Source: Paenarthrobacter aurescens TC1 (GTDB lineage: Bacteria; Actinomycetota; Actinomycetes; Actinomycetales; Micrococcaceae). Taken from it: 64,000 bases of DNA. Where the stretch lies: positions 2,046,001 through 2,110,000 of the forward strand of contig CP000474.1 of assembly GCA_000014925.1 (NCBI GenBank). The letters are read 5' to 3'. The notes under the pieces are model-generated. The model worked only from the letters and a program-made list of their open reading frames with translations, ran no database searches and had not been told where the DNA came from. Below are positions 36,714-44,479 of this stretch, one piece after another; position 1 is the first letter of the stretch, and the number at the start of each line of letters is the position of its first letter. The position numbers and the translations under genes are program-made.

Positions 36714-37616
36714 TCAGATGATGGTGAGCGCGTGTTTGGCGCTTTCCACCAAAACGTGGGTGTTTGCCGGAACGTGAACTACTTCCCCATCAATCTGGCA
36801 GGGAATGGCGTTCCGCGTTGTGAAGGAATAACTGTTGACGCTGGGCTGCGGTCCGAGGCCAAGTGTCACCGCGCGCAGCGTCATTAAGGCCATTCGCCAG
36901 CGCCCGGAGTGTGGCAATGTCACAATCTCGAATTGACCGTCGTTGGGGTTGTTCTTATCGCTTACTGTTCCGTATTTTGCCATGTGGGAGATGTTTGCCA
37001 GGACAAGACTGTCGAACTGTGCTGTTGCTCCGTCTGCCCGCTCAAGCTCAAACGGCTCCAGACTGGACAGTGTTCTGGTCACGGAGAGAAGTTCAAGGAT
37101 TTTTCCTTTACCTCCCTTCTCAATTCCGATCGCCATCAAGGGGGTCAGCCCGAAACCTATATAGGAGTGGGCGTAATGGACTTGATCCGCTTTTTCTCCA
37201 CTCAACGTGATTCGGAGCAGATCCATCGGACGGACCGAACCATTACGGATAGCTTCCGTCAGCTGCCGTACCGGCATGCTCCTGAAGTGGTCGTTGGCGT
37301 TGCCTGCGGGTAGAACGGTGCACACTGCCCGAGTAGATGAAATGTCCATGACACCGTTGACGACTTCGTTGTATCCGCCGTCGCCACTGACGGAAATGAT
37401 GAGTGGAGATCCGTTCGCCGCCGCTGAGCGTGCAAGATCCCGGGCGTGCCCCGCGAAAGCGGTCGGCTGTGTCTCGACTTTCATTTCGGGCAGCGCGGCG
37501 AGCAATTCCTGCTCGAGGGCGTCTATCCGCGTGGCCATTCCGGGTCGGGCCGGATTGAAAATCAGGACCACCCGATCAAAGTGTGCTGCAAGAGCGTCAG
37601 GTGCCACCCACCGCAT
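36714..37616 (-). CDS. Diacylglycerol/sphingosine kinase-like protein
   Basis: This 300-residue protein has a DAGK catalytic domain: VLIFNPARPG at the N-terminus, SVSGDGGYNEVVNGVM in place of the common GGDGT-x-NEV motif, and LPAGNANDHFRSM. The C-terminal beta-sandwich ends with DGEVVHVPANTHVLVE. Such kinases phosphorylate diacylglycerol or related lipids. The Thr of GGDGT is replaced, but the nucleotide-binding glycines remain. It is upstream of the glycosyltransferase gene on the same strand, about 145 bp apart. Confidence 0.85.
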   Translation of the reverse strand: MRWVAPDALAAHFDRVVLIFNPARPGMATRIDALEQELLAALPEMKVETQPTAFAGHARDLARSAAANGSPLIISVSGDGGYNEVVNGVMDISSTRAVCTVLPAGNANDHFRSMPVRQLTEAIRNGSVRPMDLLRITLSGEKADQVHYAHSYIGFGLTPLMAIGIEKGGKGKILELLSVTRTLSSLEPFELERADGATAQFDSLVLANISHMAKYGTVSDKNNPNDGQFEIVTLPHSGRWRMALMTLRAVTLGLGPQPSVNSYSFTTRNAIPCQIDGEVVHVPANTHVLVESAKHALTII

Positions 37617-37981
37617 GTTTTCCCAAAAGTCCTTTGCAACTACTGACCGTTACTCGGTTTGAATACTTCCAGCCTAGTGTTGGCACCTGGAATTCACATA
37701 TGGTTCTTGGGCATAGGCAAAAAGGGAGTGTGGAAAATGTCCACACTCCCCGCCACGGACTACCTCTCACACCAATCTGGCTGGCCCGGATTGAGCACGT
37801 TTCCGCCCCTTTCCACTGTTTTGAGGCCTGGCATTACGGTCGGGTCCCACCTCGGGCACCACAAACCCGCTCGTCAGAAGGGGTTCGTGCTTTAGCGTGT
37901 GCTGCGTCAGATGAAGACCTGCTCCGACATGAGGGGTCAGCTACTAATGGCCGGAGACCGTTTGCCTCCCAGAGGGTCTTA
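37617..37981. other. Intergenic region with a minus-strand terminator
   Basis: About 365 bp between the lipid kinase gene and the end of the acid-sugar operon. A strong terminator is at 37719-37750. Nothing else is recognised. Confidence 0.5.
37719..37750 (-). terminator. Strong intrinsic terminator of the acid-sugar operon
   Basis: GGGAGTGTGG pairs perfectly with CCACACTCCC around a 7-nt loop. On the minus strand it is followed by TTTTTG. It lies about 230 bp after the dehydrogenase stop and before the lipid kinase gene. Confidence 0.85.
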
Positions 37982-39025
37982 TCAGCCGAGGTTCGGGATG
38001 AGCAGGACTTTGCAGGCGTCTCCGGTGAGGAGCTCTACGGCTTCGTCAATTTGGCTGAGTTTCATGCGGTGGGTGATGAGCCAGTCAAGTTCCAGTTTTC
38101 CGGAGTCCAGTAGCAGCAGGCTTTGTTCCCAGGTTTCCCAGAGCCGGCGGCCGAAGATGCCGCGCAATGTGATGCCCTTTTTGTTGATGTACGCCGCGAT
38201 ATCGACTTCCGCGGGGCGGCTGGGGTGTCCGACGGTGATGACGGTGGCTTCCCGGCGGACGGCTTCGAAGAGGGTTGCCAGTGTGCCTGGTGCTCCGGAG
38301 CATTCGAAGGCGACGTCGAAACCGCCGCGGCGGCCGGTTAGTTCGCGGCAGCGTTCAACGATGCCGTCGTTGGGGTGCAGCGCGGTTGCGCCGAGTTTTT
38401 CGGCTTGGGCGCGGCGGTAGGGGTTGGGGTCGACGGCGATGACGTGGGAGGCGCCCATGAGTAGAGCCAAGTTCACCACGACGAGACCCACCGGGCCTGC
38501 CCCGCTGACGAGCACCGCCCGGCCTGCCACGGAGTAGTTGGCCCGCTGGATGGCGTGGACTGCGACGCCGGCTGCTTCGAGAAGGGCGCCGGATTCCAAG
38601 GACAAGCCGGTGGGGAGTTTGACGCAGATGTCCTGCGGCACGGCGGCGTATTCGGCGAAGACGCCGTCGATGTGCATGCCCAGGATGCCGGTCCGTTCGC
38701 AGGTGTGGGCGTCTCCGGTGCGGCACGGGAAGCACTGGCCACAGGTCAGGTGGCTTTCGAGGGCAACTTGGTCGCCGACTTTAAGGCCGGTGACGCCGGG
38801 GCCGATTTCGACGACGGTGCCCGCGCCTTCGTGGCCGAGGACCACCGGAAGGTTGAGGTTGAAGGCTTGGGCTGAGGGGGTCCATTCGTAGAGTTCGCGG
38901 TCGGTGCCGCAGAGGGAGGCAGCGCCGACTTCGATGACGACCGATCCCTCGGTTGCCTTGGGGTCGCCGGCGTCGGTGACGTATGAGACGCCTCGTTCGG
39001 CTGCATTTTTGACTACTGCCCGCAT
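37982..39025 (-). CDS. Zinc-dependent alcohol/polyol dehydrogenase
   Basis: This 347-residue medium-chain dehydrogenase is of the threonine/sorbitol dehydrogenase type. Catalytic zinc ligands are Cys in AASLCGTDRE and His-Glu in LGHEGAGTV. Structural zinc ligands are in LTCGQCFPCRTGDAHTC. The Rossmann motif is VLVSGAGPVGLVVVNLA. It is last in an operon with a KdgT permease, a RuBisCO-like protein and a DUF1537 kinase, so it probably oxidises a hydroxyl of the imported acid sugar before phosphorylation (inference). Confidence 0.9.
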   Translation of the reverse strand: MRAVVKNAAERGVSYVTDAGDPKATEGSVVIEVGAASLCGTDRELYEWTPSAQAFNLNLPVVLGHEGAGTVVEIGPGVTGLKVGDQVALESHLTCGQCFPCRTGDAHTCERTGILGMHIDGVFAEYAAVPQDICVKLPTGLSLESGALLEAAGVAVHAIQRANYSVAGRAVLVSGAGPVGLVVVNLALLMGASHVIAVDPNPYRRAQAEKLGATALHPNDGIVERCRELTGRRGGFDVAFECSGAPGTLATLFEAVRREATVITVGHPSRPAEVDIAAYINKKGITLRGIFGRRLWETWEQSLLLLDSGKLELDWLITHRMKLSQIDEAVELLTGDACKVLLIPNLG

Positions 39026-39067
39026 GGGGGGCCGCCTTTCGTTGGTTCTGGTGATGAGTTGGGGGTG

Positions 39068-40366
39068 TTAGCTGGGGAGTTCGCCGGCGAATCGGCGCAG
39101 GATGTCAGCGGGGCCTACCTGACCGCCTTTGAGCAGGAGTCTGCACCCGCCGACTGTGGAGCCATCGTCGGCTTCCAAGATGGGACCCGCTGTGACGAAC
39201 TGGTCGGAGACGCGGAGCTGGCGCACGCCCATGGCGATGAGTGCGTGGCTGGAGGTGTCGCCGCCGCAAACGGCGATGTCGCGGGTGAGGCCGGCTGCGG
39301 CCATGCGGGCCGCGATGCCGCCGATCAGTGCTCCGACGTAGCCGGCATCAGCCGGTGAGGCGGCTCCATATCGGGGATCCCCGGGACCGCGAGTGGTGTG
39401 GACGACGACGTTGCGGCCCTTCTGAAGGGCGTCAGCGACCCGCCGGTCCAGTGAGGCCAGGGCTCCAGCGTCGTGTCCCTGTAGCAGCTCGGCGGGTACT
39501 GGCGCGTCCTCCCATCCGTGGGAGACGGCGTCGTTGATCTGTTCTGCTGTGGTGCTGGAGGCAGAGGCGCTGATGGCCAGCACGGGTCCTGAAGGCTGCT
39601 GCGGGCCGGGAGTGCGCGGATTCTGGTCAGAAACAGACCGGGCAAGGGCTGCCATGATTCCACCTGAGCCCACAACAAGGGAGGGCCCATGGCCATGCCC
39701 CTCCCGGGTGAGCGCTTCAGCGACGGTATCCATATGCTGTTCGTTTACGGCATCGACCACGAAGGCCTGCGCATCGGGGTCCCGGCGCCGGTCTGCCCAG
39801 GCGTCCTTGAAAGTCCCGTCGTCATAGGCGGGCAGATGAATGGCTTCGGGTTCCGGAGAGCTGGCCAACTGTTCGGCGAGGACGTGGCGCAGGTCGGCCT
39901 CGGCCATGGGGGTGGAGGGGTGCCGGGACATGATGGGGTGGCGGTCCAGCCGGTAGGTCTTGCCTGCGTAGCTCGCGTAGTGGTTGCTGAAGGCTGTGAA
40001 GCGGCCGAACCCGGGCTGGGCCGGCACTACGGGGATTGGGCCGTGGAGGGGGAACTGCTGATGCAGCAACTGGATCCCGCGGCCGATGCTGCCAACGGTG
40101 GGGGAGCTGTCGAAGGTGGAGCAGACCTTGTAGAGCAGCACTTCCAGGTTTAGTTGCGCAATGCCGGCAAGGTCACGGGCAACCAAGGCATCGAAGGCTT
40201 CTCCAGCCAGGGACCTGGCGGGCCCGGCGATTCCGACGACGTCAGCATCGGTGGGCAGCGGTGTGTCGCCTATGACGAGGACAGCTTCCAGTCCGTATCG
40301 ATGGGACTGGGCCAGGACATCGGCGGCTCCCGTGAGGTCATCCGCGACGAAACCAAAAGCGGGCAT
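39068..40366 (-). CDS. Four-carbon acid sugar kinase family protein (DUF1537)
   Basis: The product is 432 residues from ATG 40366, preceded by GGAAAGGTG; it begins one base after the RuBisCO-like gene's stop. It has the DUF1537 N-terminal domain (GFVADDLTGAADVLAQ) and the C-terminal nucleotide-binding domain (VVVHTTRGP; AVCGGDTSSHALIAMGV). Known members phosphorylate D-threonate, L-threonate, D-erythronate or 3-oxo-isoapionate. The RuBisCO-like partner fits a kinase acting on a 3-oxo acid sugar, making the phosphate that the partner then cleaves or decarboxylates. Confidence 0.9.
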   Translation of the reverse strand: MPAFGFVADDLTGAADVLAQSHRYGLEAVLVIGDTPLPTDADVVGIAGPARSLAGEAFDALVARDLAGIAQLNLEVLLYKVCSTFDSSPTVGSIGRGIQLLHQQFPLHGPIPVVPAQPGFGRFTAFSNHYASYAGKTYRLDRHPIMSRHPSTPMAEADLRHVLAEQLASSPEPEAIHLPAYDDGTFKDAWADRRRDPDAQAFVVDAVNEQHMDTVAEALTREGHGHGPSLVVGSGGIMAALARSVSDQNPRTPGPQQPSGPVLAISASASSTTAEQINDAVSHGWEDAPVPAELLQGHDAGALASLDRRVADALQKGRNVVVHTTRGPGDPRYGAASPADAGYVGALIGGIAARMAAAGLTRDIAVCGGDTSSHALIAMGVRQLRVSDQFVTAGPILEADDGSTVGGCRLLLKGGQVGPADILRRFAGELPS

Positions 40367-40367
40367 G

Positions 40368-41633
40368 TCAGGCACCTTTCCCGAAGGTTTGGACTGCGTG
40401 CAGGAGTGCATCGTCCCCGGTGTGGGAACGCTTCTGTGCGGCTTCCTGCAAGGGGACTCCGGCCACTGCAGCTTCCCAAGCTTGTCGGAGGCTGCGCACC
40501 CCGGCCCCCGGACCGTCCGGATGGGCCGCGACGCCGCCGCCAGCGAGCATCATGAGGTCTGTGGAGCCCACGGCCTCAAACGTGGGCCCTGGGGTGGTGA
40601 CGTTTTGGCCCGAGGACAGGACGGGCAGCGGTGCGGTGGTCTGTCCCAGGGGTTCGAGCAGGCTGCGGATGTTCGCGGCGACCTCTTCGTCCAGTTCGTA
40701 GAACTTGCTGCCGAGTCCGCTGGCGTGCAGGTGGTCCGCGCCGGCGAGGCGCGCCATCTGCTGCCACACCCGGTAATCCATGCCGAGGCCCTTGGACCGC
40801 ATCGAGGCGGCGAGGCCGGCGCGGTGGCCGTGGATGGGAACTTCGGCGAAGCTGCGCAGCAAGGCCAATGCGGGAAGGCCCATGACCGGGATGTTCAGCA
40901 TCACGCAGCGGCCGCCGGCTTCGACCACCAGATCATGGCGCTTTTTGAGGCCGGCAAGGTCCCCGGTGATGTTGAAGGCATACATGGTGGAGTGGCCGGT
41001 GACCTGTTCTGCGGCGCGGATTTCTTCGGTGGCCACAGCAACCCGGCGTTCCAAGGGCAGGTACGCGGGGTCGGTCATCAGCTCGTCGTCTTTGATCAGG
41101 TCGATGGATGCCATGGCCAAGTCGCGCACCACGAGCCGGAATTCTTCTTCCGAAAGCCCGACGTTGGGTTTGACGATGGTTCCCACCATGACGCCTTGGA
41201 CGTCGCTGATGAGTTTGCGCGTCCCCTCGATGCCGAAAGCCGGGCCGGGATGGGCGGCGACAAAGTCCTCGGGGAGGGCGATGTCCTGCAGTCTGCAAGC
41301 GTAGAGCTCGCCCAGTTCAAAGAGGTTACCGGCTATGGCAGTCTGCAGGGTTGCCAGGTCCGTGCCGATATTCTCCATGGGGAAATCGACGGTGACGAGG
41401 GCGGCACGGACCTTCTCCGGGGTTGCCCGTGATGGCAGTGAGGGCCGGCAGAAGCCGAGCTCCTGGACATCTGAGATACGGGCGGCGTGCCTCTCACGGA
41501 TGCGGGCAGACTCGCCGGGTACCGGCATGAACGTGCCGCTGGATTGTTCGCCTGCCATGATGGCCGCGGCTTTTGCAGGGTCGATTTCCGACTCAAGGTA
41601 ATAGGTGCATCGCACCGAGCGCGGATCGCGCAT
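40368..41633 (-). CDS. RuBisCO-like protein (form IV)
   Basis: The product is 421 residues from ATG 41633, which has GGAGAG 5-6 nt upstream; a longer reading to 41648 lacks a ribosome site, and any further extension runs antiframe through the permease gene. Key RuBisCO positions are kept: TIVKPNVGL (Lys155), the carbamylated-lysine motif IKDDE (Lys181, Asp183, Glu184), HGHRAG (His270, Arg271) and a loop-6-like HASGLGSK (Lys310). The canonical KPK is KPN. RuBisCO-like proteins next to DUF1537 kinases act in D-apionate-type pathways as 3-oxo-isoapionate-4-phosphate decarboxylase (OiaX) or transcarboxylase/hydrolase (OiaT). That role is likely but the exact substrate is unproven. Confidence 0.88.
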   Translation of the reverse strand: MRDPRSVRCTYYLESEIDPAKAAAIMAGEQSSGTFMPVPGESARIRERHAARISDVQELGFCRPSLPSRATPEKVRAALVTVDFPMENIGTDLATLQTAIAGNLFELGELYACRLQDIALPEDFVAAHPGPAFGIEGTRKLISDVQGVMVGTIVKPNVGLSEEEFRLVVRDLAMASIDLIKDDELMTDPAYLPLERRVAVATEEIRAAEQVTGHSTMYAFNITGDLAGLKKRHDLVVEAGGRCVMLNIPVMGLPALALLRSFAEVPIHGHRAGLAASMRSKGLGMDYRVWQQMARLAGADHLHASGLGSKFYELDEEVAANIRSLLEPLGQTTAPLPVLSSGQNVTTPGPTFEAVGSTDLMMLAGGGVAAHPDGPGAGVRSLRQAWEAAVAGVPLQEAAQKRSHTGDDALLHAVQTFGKGA

Positions 41634-41671
41634 GGTCTCTCCGTCCATGAAGGGGATGTACAAGTAATGGT

Positions 41672-42682
41672 TCAGACTGCGGCGGGGACCGGATCGGCTG
41701 GCTGCAGGCCTCCGGCCCGCTTCAAGGCCCAAGAGGCGACGATCGGGGCAAGCAGTGCTGTCACGAGAACTGCCGTTGCGGCCTGGGCTGACGCGGAGGC
41801 GACGAAGGGCTCGAACCTGGGGTCTGCGACGGCGACCACTGCAGGTACGGCGACGGCGTTGCCGGCCGTTGTGCCGGCCGCGAACCCGATACCGCTTTTG
41901 GAACCGCGCCTGAGGATGAACCGGTACCCGAGATAGGTTAGGCCGCCAGTGAAGACGACGACGATCAGGCCGAGGAAGATCCCGGCGAAACCACCGGTGA
42001 GCACGGTCTTGAGGTTGATGCCCGTGCCAACGGCGAAGGACATGAAGGGGATCACGATGTTCGGTACGTGGTCCAGGGCCCTCGTCCACTCACGATCGAC
42101 GGCGCCGATGAAGAGACCGATGATGAACGGGATCAGTGCAGCGGCGAAGGCCAATACAGGGATATCGCCCAGCCCTGATGCACCCAGGAAGATCAGGGCC
42201 AGGAATGGCCCGTCATCAAAGGCGCTGGCCACGTAGGCGCCGGTGTCCCGCTCGTCACCGTACTGGCCGGCGAAGGCCAGCCACAAGGCGCCGTTGCTGT
42301 TTCCAAAGATTGCCAGCATGGCCAGGATCGACACACCTGCGATGCCATCGATGCCGACCACCAGGCCCAGGATCACCGCGATGGTGGCCGGGATCAACGT
42401 CTTGCAAACCAGGACAACCGTGGTGGTGGACGCGGCGGCCTTTCCGCTGTGGCTTCCGGTGATCTGGGCTCCGGTGGCCAGGATCAGCACTGCGATCAGC
42501 GTCAAGGCCCCGTCCTTGAAAAGCGCCGTGGTGAAACCGCCGATTTTCAGGGCTTCGGGCGCAAAGGTGTTCATCAGTACGCCCAGCATGAGCGGTATCA
42601 GCATCATGCCGGCGGGCACCTTCTGGAGGAAGGCAAACATCGGTATCCGAGAACGCCCGGACCTCAAATGCATCTGCGTCAT
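41672..42682 (-). CDS. 2-keto-3-deoxygluconate permease family transporter (KdgT)
   Basis: This 336-residue membrane protein has about ten hydrophobic helices. It shows the family pattern VPAGMMLIPLMLGVLMNTF near the start, the ILATGAQITGSHSGK loop, and paired repeats of IFGNSNGALWLAFAGQYGD and AAGTTAGNAVAVPAVVA. KDGT-family symporters import acid sugars with protons. AAAGG lies about 8 nt before the ATG. It is the first gene of the minus-strand acid-sugar operon and diverges from a GntR regulator, so it probably imports the operon's substrate. Confidence 0.9.
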   Translation of the reverse strand: MTQMHLRSGRSRIPMFAFLQKVPAGMMLIPLMLGVLMNTFAPEALKIGGFTTALFKDGALTLIAVLILATGAQITGSHSGKAAASTTTVVLVCKTLIPATIAVILGLVVGIDGIAGVSILAMLAIFGNSNGALWLAFAGQYGDERDTGAYVASAFDDGPFLALIFLGASGLGDIPVLAFAAALIPFIIGLFIGAVDREWTRALDHVPNIVIPFMSFAVGTGINLKTVLTGGFAGIFLGLIVVVFTGGLTYLGYRFILRRGSKSGIGFAAGTTAGNAVAVPAVVAVADPRFEPFVASASAQAATAVLVTALLAPIVASWALKRAGGLQPADPVPAAV

Positions 42683-42730
42683 TATTCGACCTTTCTACGC
42701 CATTGTATGTTCCAGCCTACGGATCAAGTC

Positions 42731-42760
42731 CGTACAATTAGTACGTACATTACATGTGGG
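42731..42760. promoter_or_regulatory. Candidate GntR operator in the divergent promoter region
   Basis: The stretch has GTACGTAC at 42741-42748 as the centre of an imperfect palindrome, with flanking GTAC and ACATTACATGT elements. It lies between the permease start (42682) and the GntR start (42832). UTRA-type regulators bind short AT/GT-rich palindromes, so this is a plausible but unproven site. Confidence 0.4.
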
Positions 42761-42831
42761 GTGGATCACTCGTCAAGGATGAGATGAGGCCCGGGCGGGC
42801 TATGATGTGCTCGAACGCCAAAGGAGTCAGT

Positions 42832-43692
42832 GTGAGTGTGCAACCCACCGGGGGAGAGCCCCGGGAACGGTCCAACGGCCTGAACCGTGCGGAGGGGCCG
42901 CCCCTTCATGCGCAGATCCGGGACATCCTTCACCGGCAGATCCTGGACCGGCCATTGCTGCCCGGTTCTCCGCTGCCCACTGAGGAGGAACTCCAGAAAC
43001 AGTTCGGCGTCTCCCGCAGTGTCGTGCGCCAGGCGTTGTCCGGACTTTCAGACCTCGGGCTGATCCGCCGCCAACGCGGCCGCGGCAGCGTGGTGGCCGC
43101 CGCACCGGTCCTCCGAAGGCATCTGCAACAAGCCGGAGGACTTGACGAACAAGCAGCGGCGCACGGCCAGCGCCTCCGAACCCACGTCATCTCCGTGGAA
43201 CACGCCACCCCGCCTGAGCCGGCGGTAGAGGCTTTGAACACCACCAACACCTGGAAAATCGAACGCATCCGCTACCTGGAAGAGACCCCAGTGGCGTTCA
43301 TGCGCACCTGGGTTCCCCGCGACCTCTTTCCGCACTTCACCAAAGAGTTGCTGGAAAACGCATCACTTCTTGGCCTCATGCGGGAGCATGGCTACCACCC
43401 GGCAGGCGGACCCCGGCAAGTTCAGGCAGTGGCGGCAGATGCCGACCTTGCACAAAAACTCGAATCCAATACCCGCGAACCCCTCCTCCTGCTTCAAGGG
43501 GTAACGAGTGACGCGCTCGGTCATGGCCTCGAATGGTTCAACGTCTGGCACAGCCCCAACACCGTCTTTGACGTCGACGCACAGGTAACCTCACAGCCAG
43601 GGCGCGTGTCGCAGGATCACATCAGCCGCCTGCGGAGCCTAACCCGGCAACTTGAATCCGAACTGGCAGAAATTGAACGAGGTGTCCGTTAA
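42832..43692 (+). CDS. GntR-family regulator with UTRA domain (HutC/DasR type)
   Basis: The product is 286 residues from GTG 42832, with AAAGGAG 5 nt upstream; upstream ATGs at 42754-42805 give a non-conserved leader. The winged helix-turn-helix (about 20-90) includes LPTEEELQKQFGVSRSVVRQ. The UTRA ligand domain (about 105-265) ends with a LEWFNVWHSPNTVFDVDAQV-type strand. It diverges from the acid-sugar operon and probably represses it until the sugar acid or its phosphate binds. A bidirectional terminator follows. Confidence 0.88.
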   Translation: MSVQPTGGEPRERSNGLNRAEGPPLHAQIRDILHRQILDRPLLPGSPLPTEEELQKQFGVSRSVVRQALSGLSDLGLIRRQRGRGSVVAAAPVLRRHLQQAGGLDEQAAAHGQRLRTHVISVEHATPPEPAVEALNTTNTWKIERIRYLEETPVAFMRTWVPRDLFPHFTKELLENASLLGLMREHGYHPAGGPRQVQAVAADADLAQKLESNTREPLLLLQGVTSDALGHGLEWFNVWHSPNTVFDVDAQVTSQPGRVSQDHISRLRSLTRQLESELAEIERGVR

Positions 43693-44479
43693 AGGGCGCT
43701 GATGACGACGGTGACTTGGGGCAGAAAAACAACCGCGTTTCCCGCGGTGGGGAGCGCGGTTGGCTTTGTGCCTGCGCCGAACGGCCGTATCGAGTAAGTG
43801 TCCGCAAGTGTCCGCACTCACTGTCCCGGACTGGGCCGAACACCCACCGGACGGCCACTGATTCCGCACGTCCGCCTCTTCGCAGTCTTTCCAGGGCCTG
43901 AATCCCATTCGAGTCCCGGTTCGTGCACTGCAGGGTTGTCGGCGGCCAGCTGCCGGTAAATCGACGGCGTCCAAGCCGTCTCTGCGGCATTGATACCCGG
44001 TCGTCTACTCTGGGCGATCCGGATAGCTACCCTCCGTTCTTCCAAGGCCATCTGCCTCCTCGGGAACGACCCACTAGATAAGATTCCCCGCAACTCCATG
44101 GTTTGGTTTTCGTTTAGGTCAGCTGCACTGGCAGCGGGGACTGCAGAGTCAGATTGCGCCCGGGTAACCGACATAGCAGCGGGTAGATGGCGCCGGTGAA
44201 GGGTGTCGAACGCCCAAAGGCCGCCCTCCCGCACTTTGGAGATGAGGGCGGGATTCCAACATTCCACGTGCGGGAGCTGAGAGCTCGCCAACGACGGACT
44301 CAAGCGGCGTCAGTAATAGGTGACTATCAAAAACTTCTGAGAATCTGCGACACACTCGGCGCTGATTCGCATCTTAATTAGTGGAGCGTCGCCCTTGCGT
44401 AAAGTGCGCGCGCTGCCCTGTACACATGTCGCTCCCGCAGCTGGAGCGAATGCGCAAGAGTTCTCGGAAGGACACTCCA
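43693..44479. other. Long intergenic region before the pilus operon
   Basis: About 790 bp. It begins with a bidirectional terminator (43725-43762). A minus-strand open frame (43818-44303) contains a stretch, ALEERRVAIRIAQSRR then TPSIYRQLAADN, faintly like the N-terminal helix-turn-helix of IS30 transposases. It is short, unsupported and probably decayed or random. The rest should hold the pilus promoter. Confidence 0.4.
43725..43762. terminator. Bidirectional terminator after the GntR gene
   Basis: CAACCGCG (43730-43737) pairs with CGCGGTTG (43755-43762). On the plus strand GCTTTG follows; on the minus strand TTTTTCTG follows. It ends the GntR transcript and blocks reverse transcription. 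Confidence 0.7.

Noticed and set aside
40161..41432. Plus-strand 423-codon frame across the kinase/RuBisCO-like junction
   Set aside because: It overlaps two well-supported genes on the other strand.
41634..42089. N-terminal extension of the RuBisCO-like frame into the permease gene
   Set aside because: The extension is antiframe to the permease, not RuBisCO-like, and a ribosome site sits before the internal ATG at 41633.
43818..44303. Possible decayed IS30-type transposase on the minus strand
   Set aside because: Only a short stretch (ALEERRVAIRIAQSRR, TPSIYRQLAADN) resembles an IS30 helix-turn-helix. There are no inverted repeats or catalytic DDE residues.
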